Assembly (NCBI GenBank): GCA_022414725.1
Contig: CM039465.1
Span: forward strand, 2,650,039 to 2,714,038
Length of the DNA stretch: 64,000 bases
Direction: 5' to 3'
Source: Microglena sp. YARC
Taxonomy: Eukaryota > Chlorophyta > Chlorophyceae > Chlamydomonadales > Chlamydomonadaceae
Shown: in pieces, positions 36,374 to 46,300 of the stretch
Layout: every line of letters starts with the position of its first letter
How positions within the stretch are numbered: the first letter of the stretch is position 1
Notes under the pieces: model-generated
What the model saw: only the letters and a program-made list of their open reading frames with translations
Database searches by the model: none
Told to the model about the DNA's origin: nothing
Program-made: the position numbers and the translations under genes

Positions 36374-36610
36374 TGAACCATTTTGCCAACCATAGAGGTT
36401 AACGTTTCACTATGAACCCTGCTGATCGACCTGTTTATGTGTGTGTTTGTGTATATGTGTATGTATGTGTGTGTGTGTATATGTGTATGTGTATGTGTAT
36501 ATGTGTGTGTGTATATGTGTATGTGTGTATGTGTGTGTGTGTGTATATGAACCATTTTTCCAACCATAGAGGTTAACGTTTCACTATGAACCCTGCTGAT
36601 CATCCCGTTT
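36374..36610 (-). repeat. 62-bp direct repeats around a TG tract
   Basis: GAACCATTTTGCCAACCATA through CCTGCTGATC occurs at 36,374-36,430 and again at 36,548-36,603, with a TG/TATATG tract between. On the minus strand both copies have GATCAGCAG followed by GGTTCATAGTGAAACG, an acceptor-like edge, and read V-H-S-E-T-L-T-S-M-V-G. I cannot fit this into the exostosin frame. Confidence 0.7.
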
Positions 36611-37642
36611 GTGTGTGTGTGTGTTCGCGCGTGTGTGTGTGTGTCGGTGTGTTTGTTTGTGTGTTTTTGTTTGTGCGTGTGTTTGTTTGTCTTTGTGTGA
36701 GTGTGTGTGTGTGCGTGTGAGTGCGTGTGTTGTGTTTATGTGTGTCTGTTTGTGTATGCGTGAGTGTGTGTGTTTGTGTGTGTGTATATGTGTATGTGTG
36801 TGTATATGTGTATGTGTGTGTGTATATGTGTATGTGTGTGTGTATATGTGTTTGTGTGTGGTGTATGTGTGTGTATATGTGTATGTGTGTGTATATGTGT
36901 ATGTGTGTGTATATGTGTATGTGTGTGTGTATATGTGTATGTGTGTGTGTATATGTGTATGTGTGTGTGTATATGTGTATGTGTGTGTATATGTGTATGT
37001 GTGTGTGTGTATGTGTATGTGTGTGTGTATATGTGTATGTGTGTGTGTATATGTGTATGTGTGTGTGTATATGTGTATGTGTGTGTGTGTATATGTGTGT
37101 GCGTATATGTGTATGTGTGTGTGTATATGTGTATGTGTGTGTGTATATGTGTATGTGTGTGTATATGTGTATGTGTGTGTGTATATGTGTATGTGTGTGT
37201 GTATATGTGTATGTGTGTGTGTATATGTGTATGTGTGTGTGTATATGTGTATGTGTGTGTATATGTGTATGTGTGTGTATATGTGTATGTGTGTGTATAT
37301 GTGTATGTGTGTGTGTGTGTGTATGTGTATATGTGTGTGTGTATATATGTGTATGTGTGTGTGTACATGTGTATGTGTGTATGTGTGTGTGTGTATATGT
37401 GTATGTGTGTGTGTGTATGTGTATGTGTGTGTGTATATGTGTATGTGTGTGTGTGTATATGTGTATGTGTGTGTATATGTGTATGTGTGTGTATATGTGT
37501 GTGTGTGTATGTGTATGTGTGTGTGTATATATGTGTATGTGTGTGTATATGTGTATGTGTGTGTGTATGTGTATGTGTGTGTGTGTGTTTATGTGTTTGC
37601 GTGTATGTGTGTATGTGTGTGTGTGTGTGTGTGTGTATATGT
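36611..37642. repeat. 1-kb TG/TATATG microsatellite with a 16-18-bp higher-order unit
   Basis: TGTGTATATGTGTATGTG-type units repeat at 16 or 18 bp over about 900 bp. Frames of more than 300 codons are open on both strands (Cys/Val/Tyr/Met and His/Thr/Ile), but purely from the dinucleotide composition. The tract ends 27 bp before the donor side of the exon at 37,669-37,834, inside the following intron. Confidence 0.97.
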
Positions 37643-37668
37643 TTTATTGCTAAACTACGTAGTCGCAC

Positions 37669-37834
37669 CCGCTGTTGCTGTACTGCAGCATCCTGGTGTT
37701 GTACATCGACGGCAGGTCATACACGTAGATGTACGGCCGTTTGCGTAATGCTGAGGAGGGCGGAGGCTCTTTTGATGCAAGAGGCACTTCAACAACAGTC
37801 TCCAGCCATGGGCTGTGCACTGTGTAGTCTTCAC
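37669..37834 (-). CDS. Exostosin-like gene, exon YIYVYDLPSMYNTRMLQY
   Basis: 166-bp exon with acceptor CTTTAAAG and donor GTGCGA. It reads S(E-D-Y-T-V-H-S-P-W-L-E-T-V-V-E-V-P), a Pro-rich linker E-P-P-P-S-S-A-L-R-K, then R-P-Y-I-Y-V-Y-D-L-P and S-M-Y-N-T-R-M-L-Q-Y-S-N-S-G. The strand pattern [RK]P.IYVYDLP..[YF]...ML[QR]Y opens the exostosin domain, so this is a confident family assignment. The first base pair completes the codon left open by the EGF exon at 39,258-39,360 (A|GT). An alternative donor (GTAGTT, just after TGCGACTAC) is possible but out of phase with the next exon. Confidence 0.9.
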
Positions 37835-38960
37835 CTTTAAAGTTTGCAGTTCGGAAAGGGTTGAGAAGGAGCACATGATTCTTCCAGAATCATGTGTATG
37901 TACATATGTTACAGCACTTATACAACAGTCTCCAGCCATGGGCTGTGCACTGAGTAGTCTTCACCTTTAAAGTTTGCAGTCAGGGAAGGGTTGAGAAGGA
38001 GCACATGATTCTTTCAGTATCATGTGTATGTACATATGTTACAGCACTTCAACAACAGTCTCCATACATGGGCTGTGCACTGTGTAGCCTTCACCTTTAA
38101 AGTTTGCAGTCAGGGAAGGGTTCAAAAGGAGCACATTAATTTTTGGTATGCAGTATGGTATGCAGTTCCGGAGGGGGTCAGAAGGAGCACATAATTCTTT
38201 AAATATCAGGTGTATGAGCGTATGTTACAGCACTTCAACAACAGTCGCCAGCCAGGGGCTGTGCGCTGTGTAGTCTACACAAAGTTTGCAGTTCAGGAAG
38301 GGTTTAGAAGGTACAAATTATTATGTGCGGTTGATTGATCACACAGTCTCCAGCTATAGACTCTGTGAGGGGTAGTCTTCACCTATGAAGGTTGCAGTTC
38401 AAGAAGGGTTCAGAAGGTGCACCTGATTATTTCAATATCAGGTGTATGTACGTGTGTTACAGCACTTCAACAACAGTCTCCAGTTATGGACTATGCGATG
38501 AGTAGTCTTCACCTACAAAGTTTGCAGTTCAGGAAGGGTTCTGAAGGTGTGCATGATATTTCAATATCAGGTGTATGTACGTGTGTTACAGCACTTCAAC
38601 AACAGTCTCCAATTATGGACTATGCGATGAGTAGTCTTCACCTACAAATTTTGCAGTTCGGGAAGGGTTCAGAAGTTGTGCGTGATTATTTCAATATCAA
38701 TTGCATGTACGTATGTTATAACAGTTCAACAGCAGTCGCCAGCCGTGGGCTGTGCGCTGTGCAGTCTTCACCAAAGAAGTTTGCAGTTCGGGAAGGGTTC
38801 AGAAGGTGTGCATGATTATTTCAATATCAATTGCATGTACGTATGTTAGAACAGTTCAACAGCAGTCGCCAGCCGTGGGCTGTGCGCTGTGTAGTCTTCA
38901 CCAAAGAAGTTTGCAGTCCGGGAAGGGTTGAGAAGGTGTGCATGATTAGCCGGTATTGAG
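37835..38960 (-). repeat. 118-180-bp array of the YIYVYDLP exon's acceptor side
   Basis: Eight further copies of the 5' part of the exon at 37,669-37,834. On the minus strand each carries ACCCTTCC, ACTGCAAAC and then G-E-D-Y-x-x-H-S-P-W-L-E-T-like codons, followed by GAAGTGCTGTAACATA in place of the rest of the exon. Copies start near 37,920, 38,041, 38,225, 38,345, 38,465, 38,590, 38,715 and 38,855. The two nearest the real exon are open. Copies 5 to 7 counted from the exon have TAG or TAA in the exonic part and copy 4 is rearranged. Some distant copies have a better acceptor (TTTGTAG) than the parent. None has an obvious donor. Confidence 0.85.
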
Positions 38961-39064
38961 TTATCAGACATAACTCAACCCTATTCACGCATGTATGCTG
39001 CAGTCTAGGGCCATCAGAATAGGCTGCATGGACTTTGAACAGTCAATATGTTGCATGCGCGTAC

Positions 39065-39150
39065 TTGGGTTGATGGGAAGGCCAGCTTTATTCCTTGAAC
39101 AATCGTTGCCATACCATCCCTCATGGTATTTGCCGACAACAGTAACTAGA
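39065..39150 (-). pseudogene. Decayed copy of the EGF-like exon
   Basis: Reads H-E-G-W-Y-G-N-D-C-S-R-N-K-A-G-L-P-I-N-P, then donor GTACGC, closely matching the exon at 39,258-39,360. The 5' part is shortened and shifted: the two cysteines before HEGWYG become K-Y, and frames upstream of it break. A used EGF fold would be impossible. Confidence 0.78.
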
Positions 39151-39257
39151 AAACCGATATCTACCTATGTGTGCATGTATGCTACTTTCTAGGGGCACCT
39201 CAATCTGCTGAATGGGCTTTCGCTACTTTGAACAATCGATATGATTTATGTGCTTAC

Positions 39258-39360
39258 TTGGGTCGATGGGAAGGCCAGCTTTCTTCCTAGAGCAGTCGGT
39301 GCCATACCATCCCTCATGGCATTTGCAGAAGCCTACTTGGCAGTAACCATGCCCAGTGCA
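39258..39360 (-). CDS. Exostosin-like gene, EGF-like exon
   Basis: 103-bp exon with acceptor GGTCGCAG and donor GTAAGC. It reads C-T-G-H-G-Y-C-Q-V-G-F-C-K-C-H-E-G-W-Y-G-T-D-C-S-R-K-K-A-G-L-P-I-D-P, then A. The spacing C....GYC....C.C..GWYG.DC is an EGF-like (EGF-2) module. Chlorophyte exostosins commonly place such modules before the glycosyltransferase domain, and the A-G-L-P tail is typical of them in my memory. Entry is phase 0, matching the exon at 40,677-40,755 (...CPNQ|CTGHG), and exit is phase 1, matching the next exon. Confidence 0.9.
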
Positions 39361-39361
39361 C

Positions 39362-39440
39362 TGCGACCGGTGGGTAGGTGGGTAGGTGGGTGGGCAGGCA
39401 AGTAGGTAGGTGGATGGGCAGGCGGGCTGGTTGGTTGGTT
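39362..39440. repeat. GGTGGGTA/GGTTGGTT simple repeat
   Basis: TGGGTAGG and GGTT units directly before the EGF-like exon's acceptor, pyrimidine-rich on the minus strand; this may serve as the polypyrimidine tract. Confidence 0.85.
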
Positions 39441-39460
39441 GTGGGTGAGTAGCAGTGAGG

Positions 39461-39700
39461 ATGTCAAAGCACATGTACCAAAAAGCATAGCAAAAGTCAA
39501 AAAATGTGCAGCACTACTGCACTACAGCATTACATGGGATGTCAAAGCACATATACCAAACAACGTAGCAAAACTCAGCAGATGTGCAGCACTACTGCAC
39601 TACAGCAGTACATGGAATGTCAAAGCACATATACCAAACAACGTAGCAAAACTCAGCAGATGTGCAGCACTACTGCACTACAGTTTTACAAGGGGCGGCC
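39461..39700. repeat. 78-bp minisatellite, three copies
   Basis: GTCAAAGCACATATACCAAA recurs at 39,463, 39,541 and 39,619, with CAGATGTGCAGCACTACTGC inside each unit. As 78 is 26 codons, frames stay open on plus, but no family is recognisable. It is intronic to the exostosin-like gene. Confidence 0.9.
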
Positions 39701-39814
39701 CATTTGGCGAAAGGTACTGGTCCATCCTCAAAAATTTATAATAATTCTAGACTATCTGGGGGGCTGTTACTGAGTACTATTAGATCTGGTCCCGACCAAA
39801 AAGGCTACCAAAAT

Positions 39815-40660
39815 GCGATCATGTGTTCAGATGTAATCAGATGTGCAAGTGCAAGCATGTGTACTGGTGTACAGGTGCAACCAGGTGTCCAGGCGACAGG
39901 TGTACAAGTGTCTAGGTGTACAAGTGCAATCATGTGTACATGCGTACAGGTGTACAGGTGTACAGGTGTGTACAGGTGTACAGGTACAATCATGTGTACA
40001 GGTGTAAACGTGCAAGCATGTGTACAGGTGTACAGGTGTACAGGTGTAATCATGTGTACAGGTGTGTACAGGTGTACAGGTACAATCATGTGTACAGGTG
40101 TGTACAGGTGTACAGGTGTAATCAGATGTGCAGGTGAAATCATGTGTACAGGTGTACAGGTGTGCAGGTGCAATCAGTTGTACAAGTGTACAGGTGTAAT
40201 CAGATGTGCAGGTGAAATCATGTGCACAGGTGTACAGGTGTGCAGGTGTACAGGTGTACAGGTGTACAGGTGTACAGGTGTAATCAGATGTGCAGGTGAA
40301 ATCATGTGTACAGGTGTAATTAGGTGTACAAGTGTACAGGTGTAATTAGGTGTACAAGTGTACAGGTGTAATTAGGTGTACAAGTGTACATGTGTAATTA
40401 GGTGTACAAGTGTAAATGTGTAATTAGGTGTACAAGTGTACAGGTGTAATTAGGTGTACAAGTGTACAGGTGTAATTAGGTGTACAAGTGTACAGGTGTA
40501 ATTAGGTGTACAAGTGTACAGGTGTAATTAGGTGTACAAGTGTACAGGTGTAATCAGATGTGCAGGTGAAATCATGTGTACAGGTGTACAGGTGTAATCA
40601 TGTGTACAGGTGTACAGGTGTAATCATGTGTAATCATGTGTACAGGTGCACAGGTGCAAG
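39815..40660. repeat. TGTACAGG/TGTAATTAGG minisatellite
   Basis: About 840 bp of 8-10-bp units (GTGTACAGG, GTGTAATCA, GTGTACAAG), with a regular 26-bp higher-order pattern at about 40,318-40,550. It fills the intron between the two Cys-rich exons and ends 16 bp from the exon at 40,677. Confidence 0.95.
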
Positions 40661-40676
40661 CAGGTTCACATCGTAC

Positions 40677-40755
40677 TTGATTTGGGCAGTAGGCTTCGTA
40701 GGGCCTGTCGCAGTAGACACCTCCAATCCCGTCTATGGGGCACTTCATGAATGCC
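40677..40755 (-). CDS. Exostosin-like gene, Cys-rich exon AFMKCPIDGIGGVYC
   Basis: 79-bp exon with acceptor AAATTGCAG and donor GTACGA. After one base completing a codon it reads A-F-M-K-C-P-I-D-G-I-G-G-V-Y-C-D-R-P-Y-E-A-Y-C-P-N-Q, exit phase 0. Three cysteines in 26 residues, followed directly by C-T-G-H-G-Y-C of the next exon, make it the start of the EGF-like region. Entry phase 2 matches the exit of the small exon at 43,082-43,111 when that is read as ...GPVPH(R). No signal peptide or membrane segment is visible upstream, so the N-terminus is unknown. Confidence 0.82.
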
Positions 40756-41104
40756 CTGCAATTTGAGTGTACATGAAAGATTTTCATCCAACTCTGGGCT
40801 GCTCACCATCTCACAATTCCCAGCCCCCCCCCCCCCCCACCCCACCCCCCATCCCCGTGCGATACCCACAGGAACCAGGGAGCATGCTATGTGGATAAGA
40901 CAGTTTAAAGACTTGTCCAGGTCCAATGAATGAAGACGTGTCCGGGAATAAATGAGATACATAAAATAATCATCTAGATATCATATGAGATACAGGAATG
41001 AATAAAAGAAATAAAAAAATAAAAAGGTACAAACAATAAAGCGATGCGGCGAAGGAGTAAGAAAGCAAGAAAATGAAGCACAACGTACCAGGGTACTACT
41101 TCTT

Positions 41105-41200
41105 GCCAAATTGGTCAGCGCTTAAAGAGCACAAACATCAAATTGGTCAGCGCTTAAAGAGCACAAACGTCAAATTGGTCGACGCTTTTTAGTGCAAAAA
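41105..41200. repeat. 32-bp minisatellite, three copies
   Basis: CAAATTGGTCAGCGCTTAAA followed by GAGCACAAAC recurs at 41,106, 41,139 and 41,171, the third diverged. Confidence 0.85.
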
Positions 41201-41279
41201 GCGCAAAAACTGCGCTCTGCGCCCACACGGGGTTGAAAAACTGCGCGAAACGCGCTGCCGCGTGCGCTTAGTAGCACCC

Positions 41280-41655
41280 TGCAATGTCCACAAATAAAGT
41301 CTCCAGTCCACACCACATACAAACAAACATGAAGGTCATAAATGCAACAACTAATTTCAACAAATAAAGTTACCATTCCACAACGAACATGCATATAAAT
41401 ACATACATGAACGTCCTAATTGTTAAAGAACCACATACAAACAAACATAAAGGTGTTAAGTGCAAAAACTAATGTCCAGAAATAAAGATTACAGTTCACA
41501 ACATACATGCATTTAAAAAGAAACATGAACGTCATAATTGCAAAACTAAGTTTAACAAATAAAGTTTACAGTCCACAGCATAAGGTACATGAACGTCATG
41601 AATGCAAAAACTAAAGTCCAGAAAATAAAGTTCCCTGTCCACAGCAAACATAAAA
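41280..41655. repeat. Degenerate AT-rich minisatellite
   Basis: AATAAAGT, CAGTCCACA and ACATGAACGTCAT motifs recur at roughly 60-120 bp. I see no gene. Confidence 0.65.
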
Positions 41656-41658
41656 ATG

Positions 41659-41870
41659 CAATGATAACGCCTGGTGGGGCGTGGTATTAAGGGAACCTGT
41701 CGTACGCTGGTAGAGAGCGGTCTTCTACCTCAACTGGACAAGCAACCATCGTGGTTGACAACGACCTGCAACGCTTAGGGCGACCTTAGGGGGAATCGAA
41801 CCCCCGACCCTACATCCTCAAAGCGACTTGGTGTACCACTAAACCAATTGATTCGCTGAAAGGGGCTAAA
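41659..41870 (-). mobile_element. tRNA-derived SINE-like element, copy 5
   Basis: Reverse-strand copy with a complete tail (ATGATAACGCCTGGTGGGGC), body (CAACTGGACAAGC, GGTTGACAACGACCTGC) and tRNA-like head of the copy 1 type (GGGGGAATCGAACCCCCG near 41,790; CACTAAACCA near 41,838). It is very similar to copies 1 and 3, so the family was recently active. Confidence 0.75.
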
Positions 41871-41879
41871 ACAAACATA

Positions 41880-42848
41880 AATATACAAGCATGCATGCAC
41901 AAACGTCAATATAAATACATGAACGTCAAAACATAAATGCATGAACGTCAATATAAATATATACATACATTTATGCCCGTAAATATAAATGTATATACAT
42001 GCATGCATGAATGCCAATGTAAATATAAACATACATCTATGCACGTCCATATAAATATATATACATACATGCATGGACGTCAATATAAACATATACATAC
42101 ATGCATGAACGTCAATATAAATAAATACATACATGCATGAACGTCAATATAAACATATACATATATGCACGAACGTCAATTTAAATATATACACGCATGC
42201 ATGTACGCAAATATGAATATATACATACATGCATGAACGACAATATAAATATATACATACATGCATGAACGTCGATATAAATACATGAATGCCTTTATGG
42301 CTAAATATATGCATGGACGTCAGTGTAAATGTATACATACATGCATGAGCGTCAATATAAAGCATGGGTGTCAATTTAAATACATACGTACATGCATGGA
42401 CGTTGATATAAATATACATACATATATACATGCATGAATGCATGAACATTAATATAAATGCATGAACGTCAATATAAATATACACATACATGCATGAACG
42501 TCAATATAAATATATACAAATACATGCATGGACATCAATATAAATATACACAAGCATGCATGAGTGTGAATATAAGTATATACATACATGCATGAACGTC
42601 AATATAAATATATATACATATATGCATGGACATCAATATAAATATACACATACATGCATGAGCGTGAATACAAATATATACATCAATGCATGAACGTCAA
42701 CATATATATATATACATATATGCATGGTCGCGAATATCAACATATACACACATGCATGAACGTCAATATAAATATACACATACATGCATGGACATCAATA
42801 TAAATATACACATACATGTATAAGCGTGAATATAAACATATACATACA
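41880..42848. repeat. About 35-40-bp minisatellite CATGCATGAACGTCAATATAAATA
   Basis: About 1 kb of units built from ACATGCATG, AACGTCAATATAAATA and TATATACATA, degenerate in length. His/Met/Tyr and Met/Phe/Ile frames on the two strands are repeat translations. It continues through the introns of the small exon copies at 42,866-43,111. Confidence 0.93.
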
Positions 42849-42865
42849 TGCATGCATGCTCTCAC

Positions 42866-42938
42866 CTGTGTGGTACGGGTCCTGTGCCCATGCCTGCTTT
42901 ACAGGTGGGGGTGGCCAAAGGCCACGCGGGCTACCATT
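42866..42938 (-). CDS. Small exon copy 1, ...MGTGPVPHR or ...QAWAQDPYHT
   Basis: On the minus strand an open segment runs from CTAG (42,939) to the donor GTGAGA. With the internal acceptor TAAAGCAG it starts at 42,893 and reads (C)M-G-T-G-P-V-P-H with exit phase 2, fitting the exon at 40,677-40,755. The longer version (73 bp) reads N-G-S-P-R-G-L-W-P-P-P-P-V-K-Q-A-W-A-Q-D-P-Y-H-T with exit phase 1 and does not fit. Family position is inference. Confidence 0.45.
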
Positions 42939-42971
42939 CTAGTAAATATATACATGCATGCATGCTCTCAC

Positions 42972-43044
42972 CTTTGGGGTACGGGTCCTGCGCCCATGCC
43001 TGCTTTACAGGTAGGGATGGCCAAAGGCCACGCGGGCTACCATA
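42972..43044 (-). CDS. Small exon copy 2
   Basis: A second unit 106 bp to the right of copy 1, with donor GTGAGA and the same internal CAG. It differs at a few bases (...DPYPKG in the long frame) and is open throughout. The intron between copies is about 33 bp of ATATACATGCATGC-type repeat, probably too short to be removed as an intron if both copies were used. Confidence 0.4.
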
Positions 43045-43081
43045 CTAGTAAAAATATACATACATGCATGCATGCTCTCAC

Positions 43082-43111
43082 CTGTGTGGTACAGGTCCTG
43101 CGCCCATGCCT
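43082..43111 (-). CDS. Small exon copy 3 (best acceptor)
   Basis: 30 bp from acceptor CTGTGCTTTGCAG to donor GTGAGA. It reads A, G-M-G-A-G-P-V-P-H, AG; the phase 2 exit joins R-A-F-M-K-C of the exon at 40,677-40,755. This copy lacks the 5' half of copies 1 and 2 and is probably the parent, with copies 1 and 2 lying downstream in its intron. Assignment to the exostosin-like gene rests on strand, order and phase only. Confidence 0.5.
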
Positions 43112-43169
43112 CTGCAAAGCACAGCACAGCATTGAAGCATCATTTGAGCATTTCCAGTGCATTGAATGG

Positions 43170-43232
43170 TCTAGGGTTCAGGGTTCAGGTTCCAGGGTTT
43201 AGAGTTTAGGGTTTAGGTTTAGGGTTTGATAA
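43170..43232. repeat. Interstitial TTTAGGG/TTCAGGG tract
   Basis: GGTCTAGGGTTCAGGGTTCA followed by GGGTTTAGAGTTTAGGGTTTAGG: about eight degenerate units of Arabidopsis-type telomere repeat. Confidence 0.75.
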
Positions 43233-43379
43233 CGGTTTTGGAATTTATTAGAAAAAGGCAAAAAACATAATTCAATAAATTCCAGTGCATTGACAGACAT
43301 TCGAAAACGGCATCAAACAAGAACTTGAGCATTCACAGTTATTTACAGGCCTTTAAAGTTTAGAAAGATGGGAATGCAG

Positions 43380-46300
43380 ACGCTCAAACAGAATATTACC
43401 CCACTCCTGGCACCCCTGGACTGTAACAAACATATAAACTCATGATGTCAGCAGATTTACGAATGATTGGGACTCATGAGCTTGTGGCCCTAATGCACCA
43501 TCCATCAAGAGCATACAGACGCTCAAAGGGTACTTGACCCCAGGCACCCCTGGACTGTAATAAACATATGAACTTGAGGTATTAGCAGATAAACGAATGA
43601 TTGGGACTCACAAGCTTGTGCCCCTAATGCACCATCCATCAAGAGCATACAGACGCTCAAATGGAATATGATCCCAGGCACCCCTGGACTGTAACAAACA
43701 TATGAACTCATGATGTCAGCAGATTTACGAATGATTGGGACTCACAAGCTTGTGGCCCTAATGCACCATCCATCAAAAGCATACAGACGCTCAAATGGTA
43801 CTTGACCCCAGGCACCCCTGGACTGTAATAAACATATGAACTTGAGGTATTAGCAGATAAACGAATGATTGGGACTCACAAGCTTGTGGCCCGAATGCAC
43901 CATCCATCAAGAGCATACAGACGCTCAAATGGAATATGATCCCAGGCACCCCTGGACTGTAACAAACATATAAACTCATGATGTCAGCAGATTTACGAAT
44001 GATTGGGACTCATGAGCTTGTGGCCCTAATGCACCATCCATCAAGAGCATACAGACGCTCAAAGGGTACTTGACCCCAGACACCCCTGGACTGTAATAAA
44101 CATATGAACTTGAGGTGTTAGCAGATAAACGAATGATTGGGACTCACAAGCTTGTGCCCCTAATGCACCATCCATCAAGAGCATACAGACGCTCAAATGG
44201 AATATGATCCCAGGCACCCCTGGACTGTAACAAACATATAAACTCATGATGTCAGCAGATTTACGAATGATTGGGACTCATGAGCTTGTGGCCCTAATGC
44301 ACCATCCATCAAGAGCATACAGACGCTCAAAGGGTACTTGACCCCAGACACCCCTGGACTGTAATAAACATATGAACTTGAGGTGTTAGCAGATAAACGA
44401 ATGATTGGGACTCACAAGCTTGTGCCCCTAATGCACCATCCATCAAGAGCATACAGACGCTCAAATGGAATATGATCCCAGGCACCCCTGGACTGTAACA
44501 AACATATAAACTCATGATGTCAGCAGATTTACAAATGATTGGGACTCACGAGCTTGTGGCCCTAATGCACCATCCATCAAGAGCATACAGACGCTCAAAT
44601 GGTACTTGACCCCAGGCACCCCTGGACTGTAATAAACATATGAACTTGAGGTGTTAGCAGATAAGCGAGTGATTGGGACTCACAAGCTTGTGGCCCTAAT
44701 GCACCATCCATCAAGAGCATACAGACGCTCAAATGGTACTTGACCCCAGGCACCCCTGGACTGTAACAAACATATAAACTTGAGGTGTTAGCAGATAAAC
44801 GAATGATTGGGACTCACAAGCTTGTGGCCCTAATGCACCATCCATCAAGAGCATACAGACGCTCAAATGGTACTTGACCCCAGACACCCCTGGACTGTAA
44901 TAAACATATGAACTTGAGGTGTTAGCAGATAAACGAATGATTGGGACTCACAAGCTTGTGCCCCTAATGCACCATCCATCAAGAGCATACAGACGCTCAA
45001 ATGGTACTTGACCCCAGACACCCCTGGACTGTAATAAACATATGAACTTGAGGTGTTAGCAGATAAACGAATGATTGGGACTCACAAGCTTGTGCCCCTA
45101 ATGCACCATCCATCAAGAGCATACAGACGCTCAAATGGAATATGATCCCAGGCACCCCTGGACTGTAACAAACATATGAACTCATAATGTCAGCAGATTT
45201 ACGAATAATTGTGACTCACGAGCTTGTGGCCCTAATGCACCATCCATCAAGAGCATACAGACGCTCAAATGGAATATGATCCCAGGCACCCCTGGACTGT
45301 AACAAACATATAAACTCATGATGTCAGCAGATTTACGAATGATTGGGACTCACAAGCTTGTGGCCCTAATGCACCATCCATCAAGAGCATACAGACGCTC
45401 AAATGGTACTTGACCCCAGGCACCCCTGGACTGTAATAAACATATGAACTTGAGGTGTTAGCAGATAAACGAATGATTGGGACTCACAAGCTTGTGCCCC
45501 TAATGCACCATCCATCAAGAGCATACAGACGCTCAAATGGAATATGATCCCAGGCACCCCTGGACTGTAACAAACATATAAACTCATGATGTTAGCAGAT
45601 TTACGAATGATTGGGACTCACAAGCTTGTGGCCCTAATGCACCATCCATCAAGAGCATACAGACGCTCAAAGGGTACTTGACCCCAGACACCCCTGGACT
45701 GTAATAAACATATGAACTTGAGTGTTTAGCAGATAAACGAATGATTGGGACTCACAAGCTTGTGCCCCTAATGCACCATCCATCAAGAGCATACAGACGC
45801 TCAAATGGTACTTGACCCCAGACACCCCTGGACTGTAATAAACATATGAACTTGAGGTGTTAGCAGATAAACGAATGGATTGGGCGACAAGCTTGCCCCT
45901 AATGCACCATCCATCAAGAGCATAACAGACGCTCAAATGGAATATGATCCCAGGCACACTGTAAACAAACATATAAATCTCATGATATGTCAGCAGATTT
46001 ACGAATGAATTGGGACTCACAAGCTTGTGCCCTAATGCACCATCCATCAAGAGCATACAGACGCTCAAATGGAATACTGACCCCAGGCACCCCTGGACTG
46101 TAACAAACATATGAAACTCATGAGTGTTAGCAGATAAACGAATGATTGGGACTCACAAGCTTGTGGCCCTAATGCACCATCCATCAAGAGCATACAGACG
46201 CTCAAATGAATATGATCCCCAGGCACCCCTGACTGTAACAAACATATAAATCTTGATGTTAGCAGATTTACGAATGATTGGGACTCACAAGCTTGTGCCC

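Noticed and set aside
36609..37840. Frames of 310-379 codons of Cys/Val/Tyr/Met or His/Thr
   Set aside because: Pure products of TG/TATATG dinucleotide sequence, open on both strands at once.
43170..43232. Chromosome end
   Set aside because: Telomere-like units are few, degenerate and internal, with ordinary sequence on both sides.
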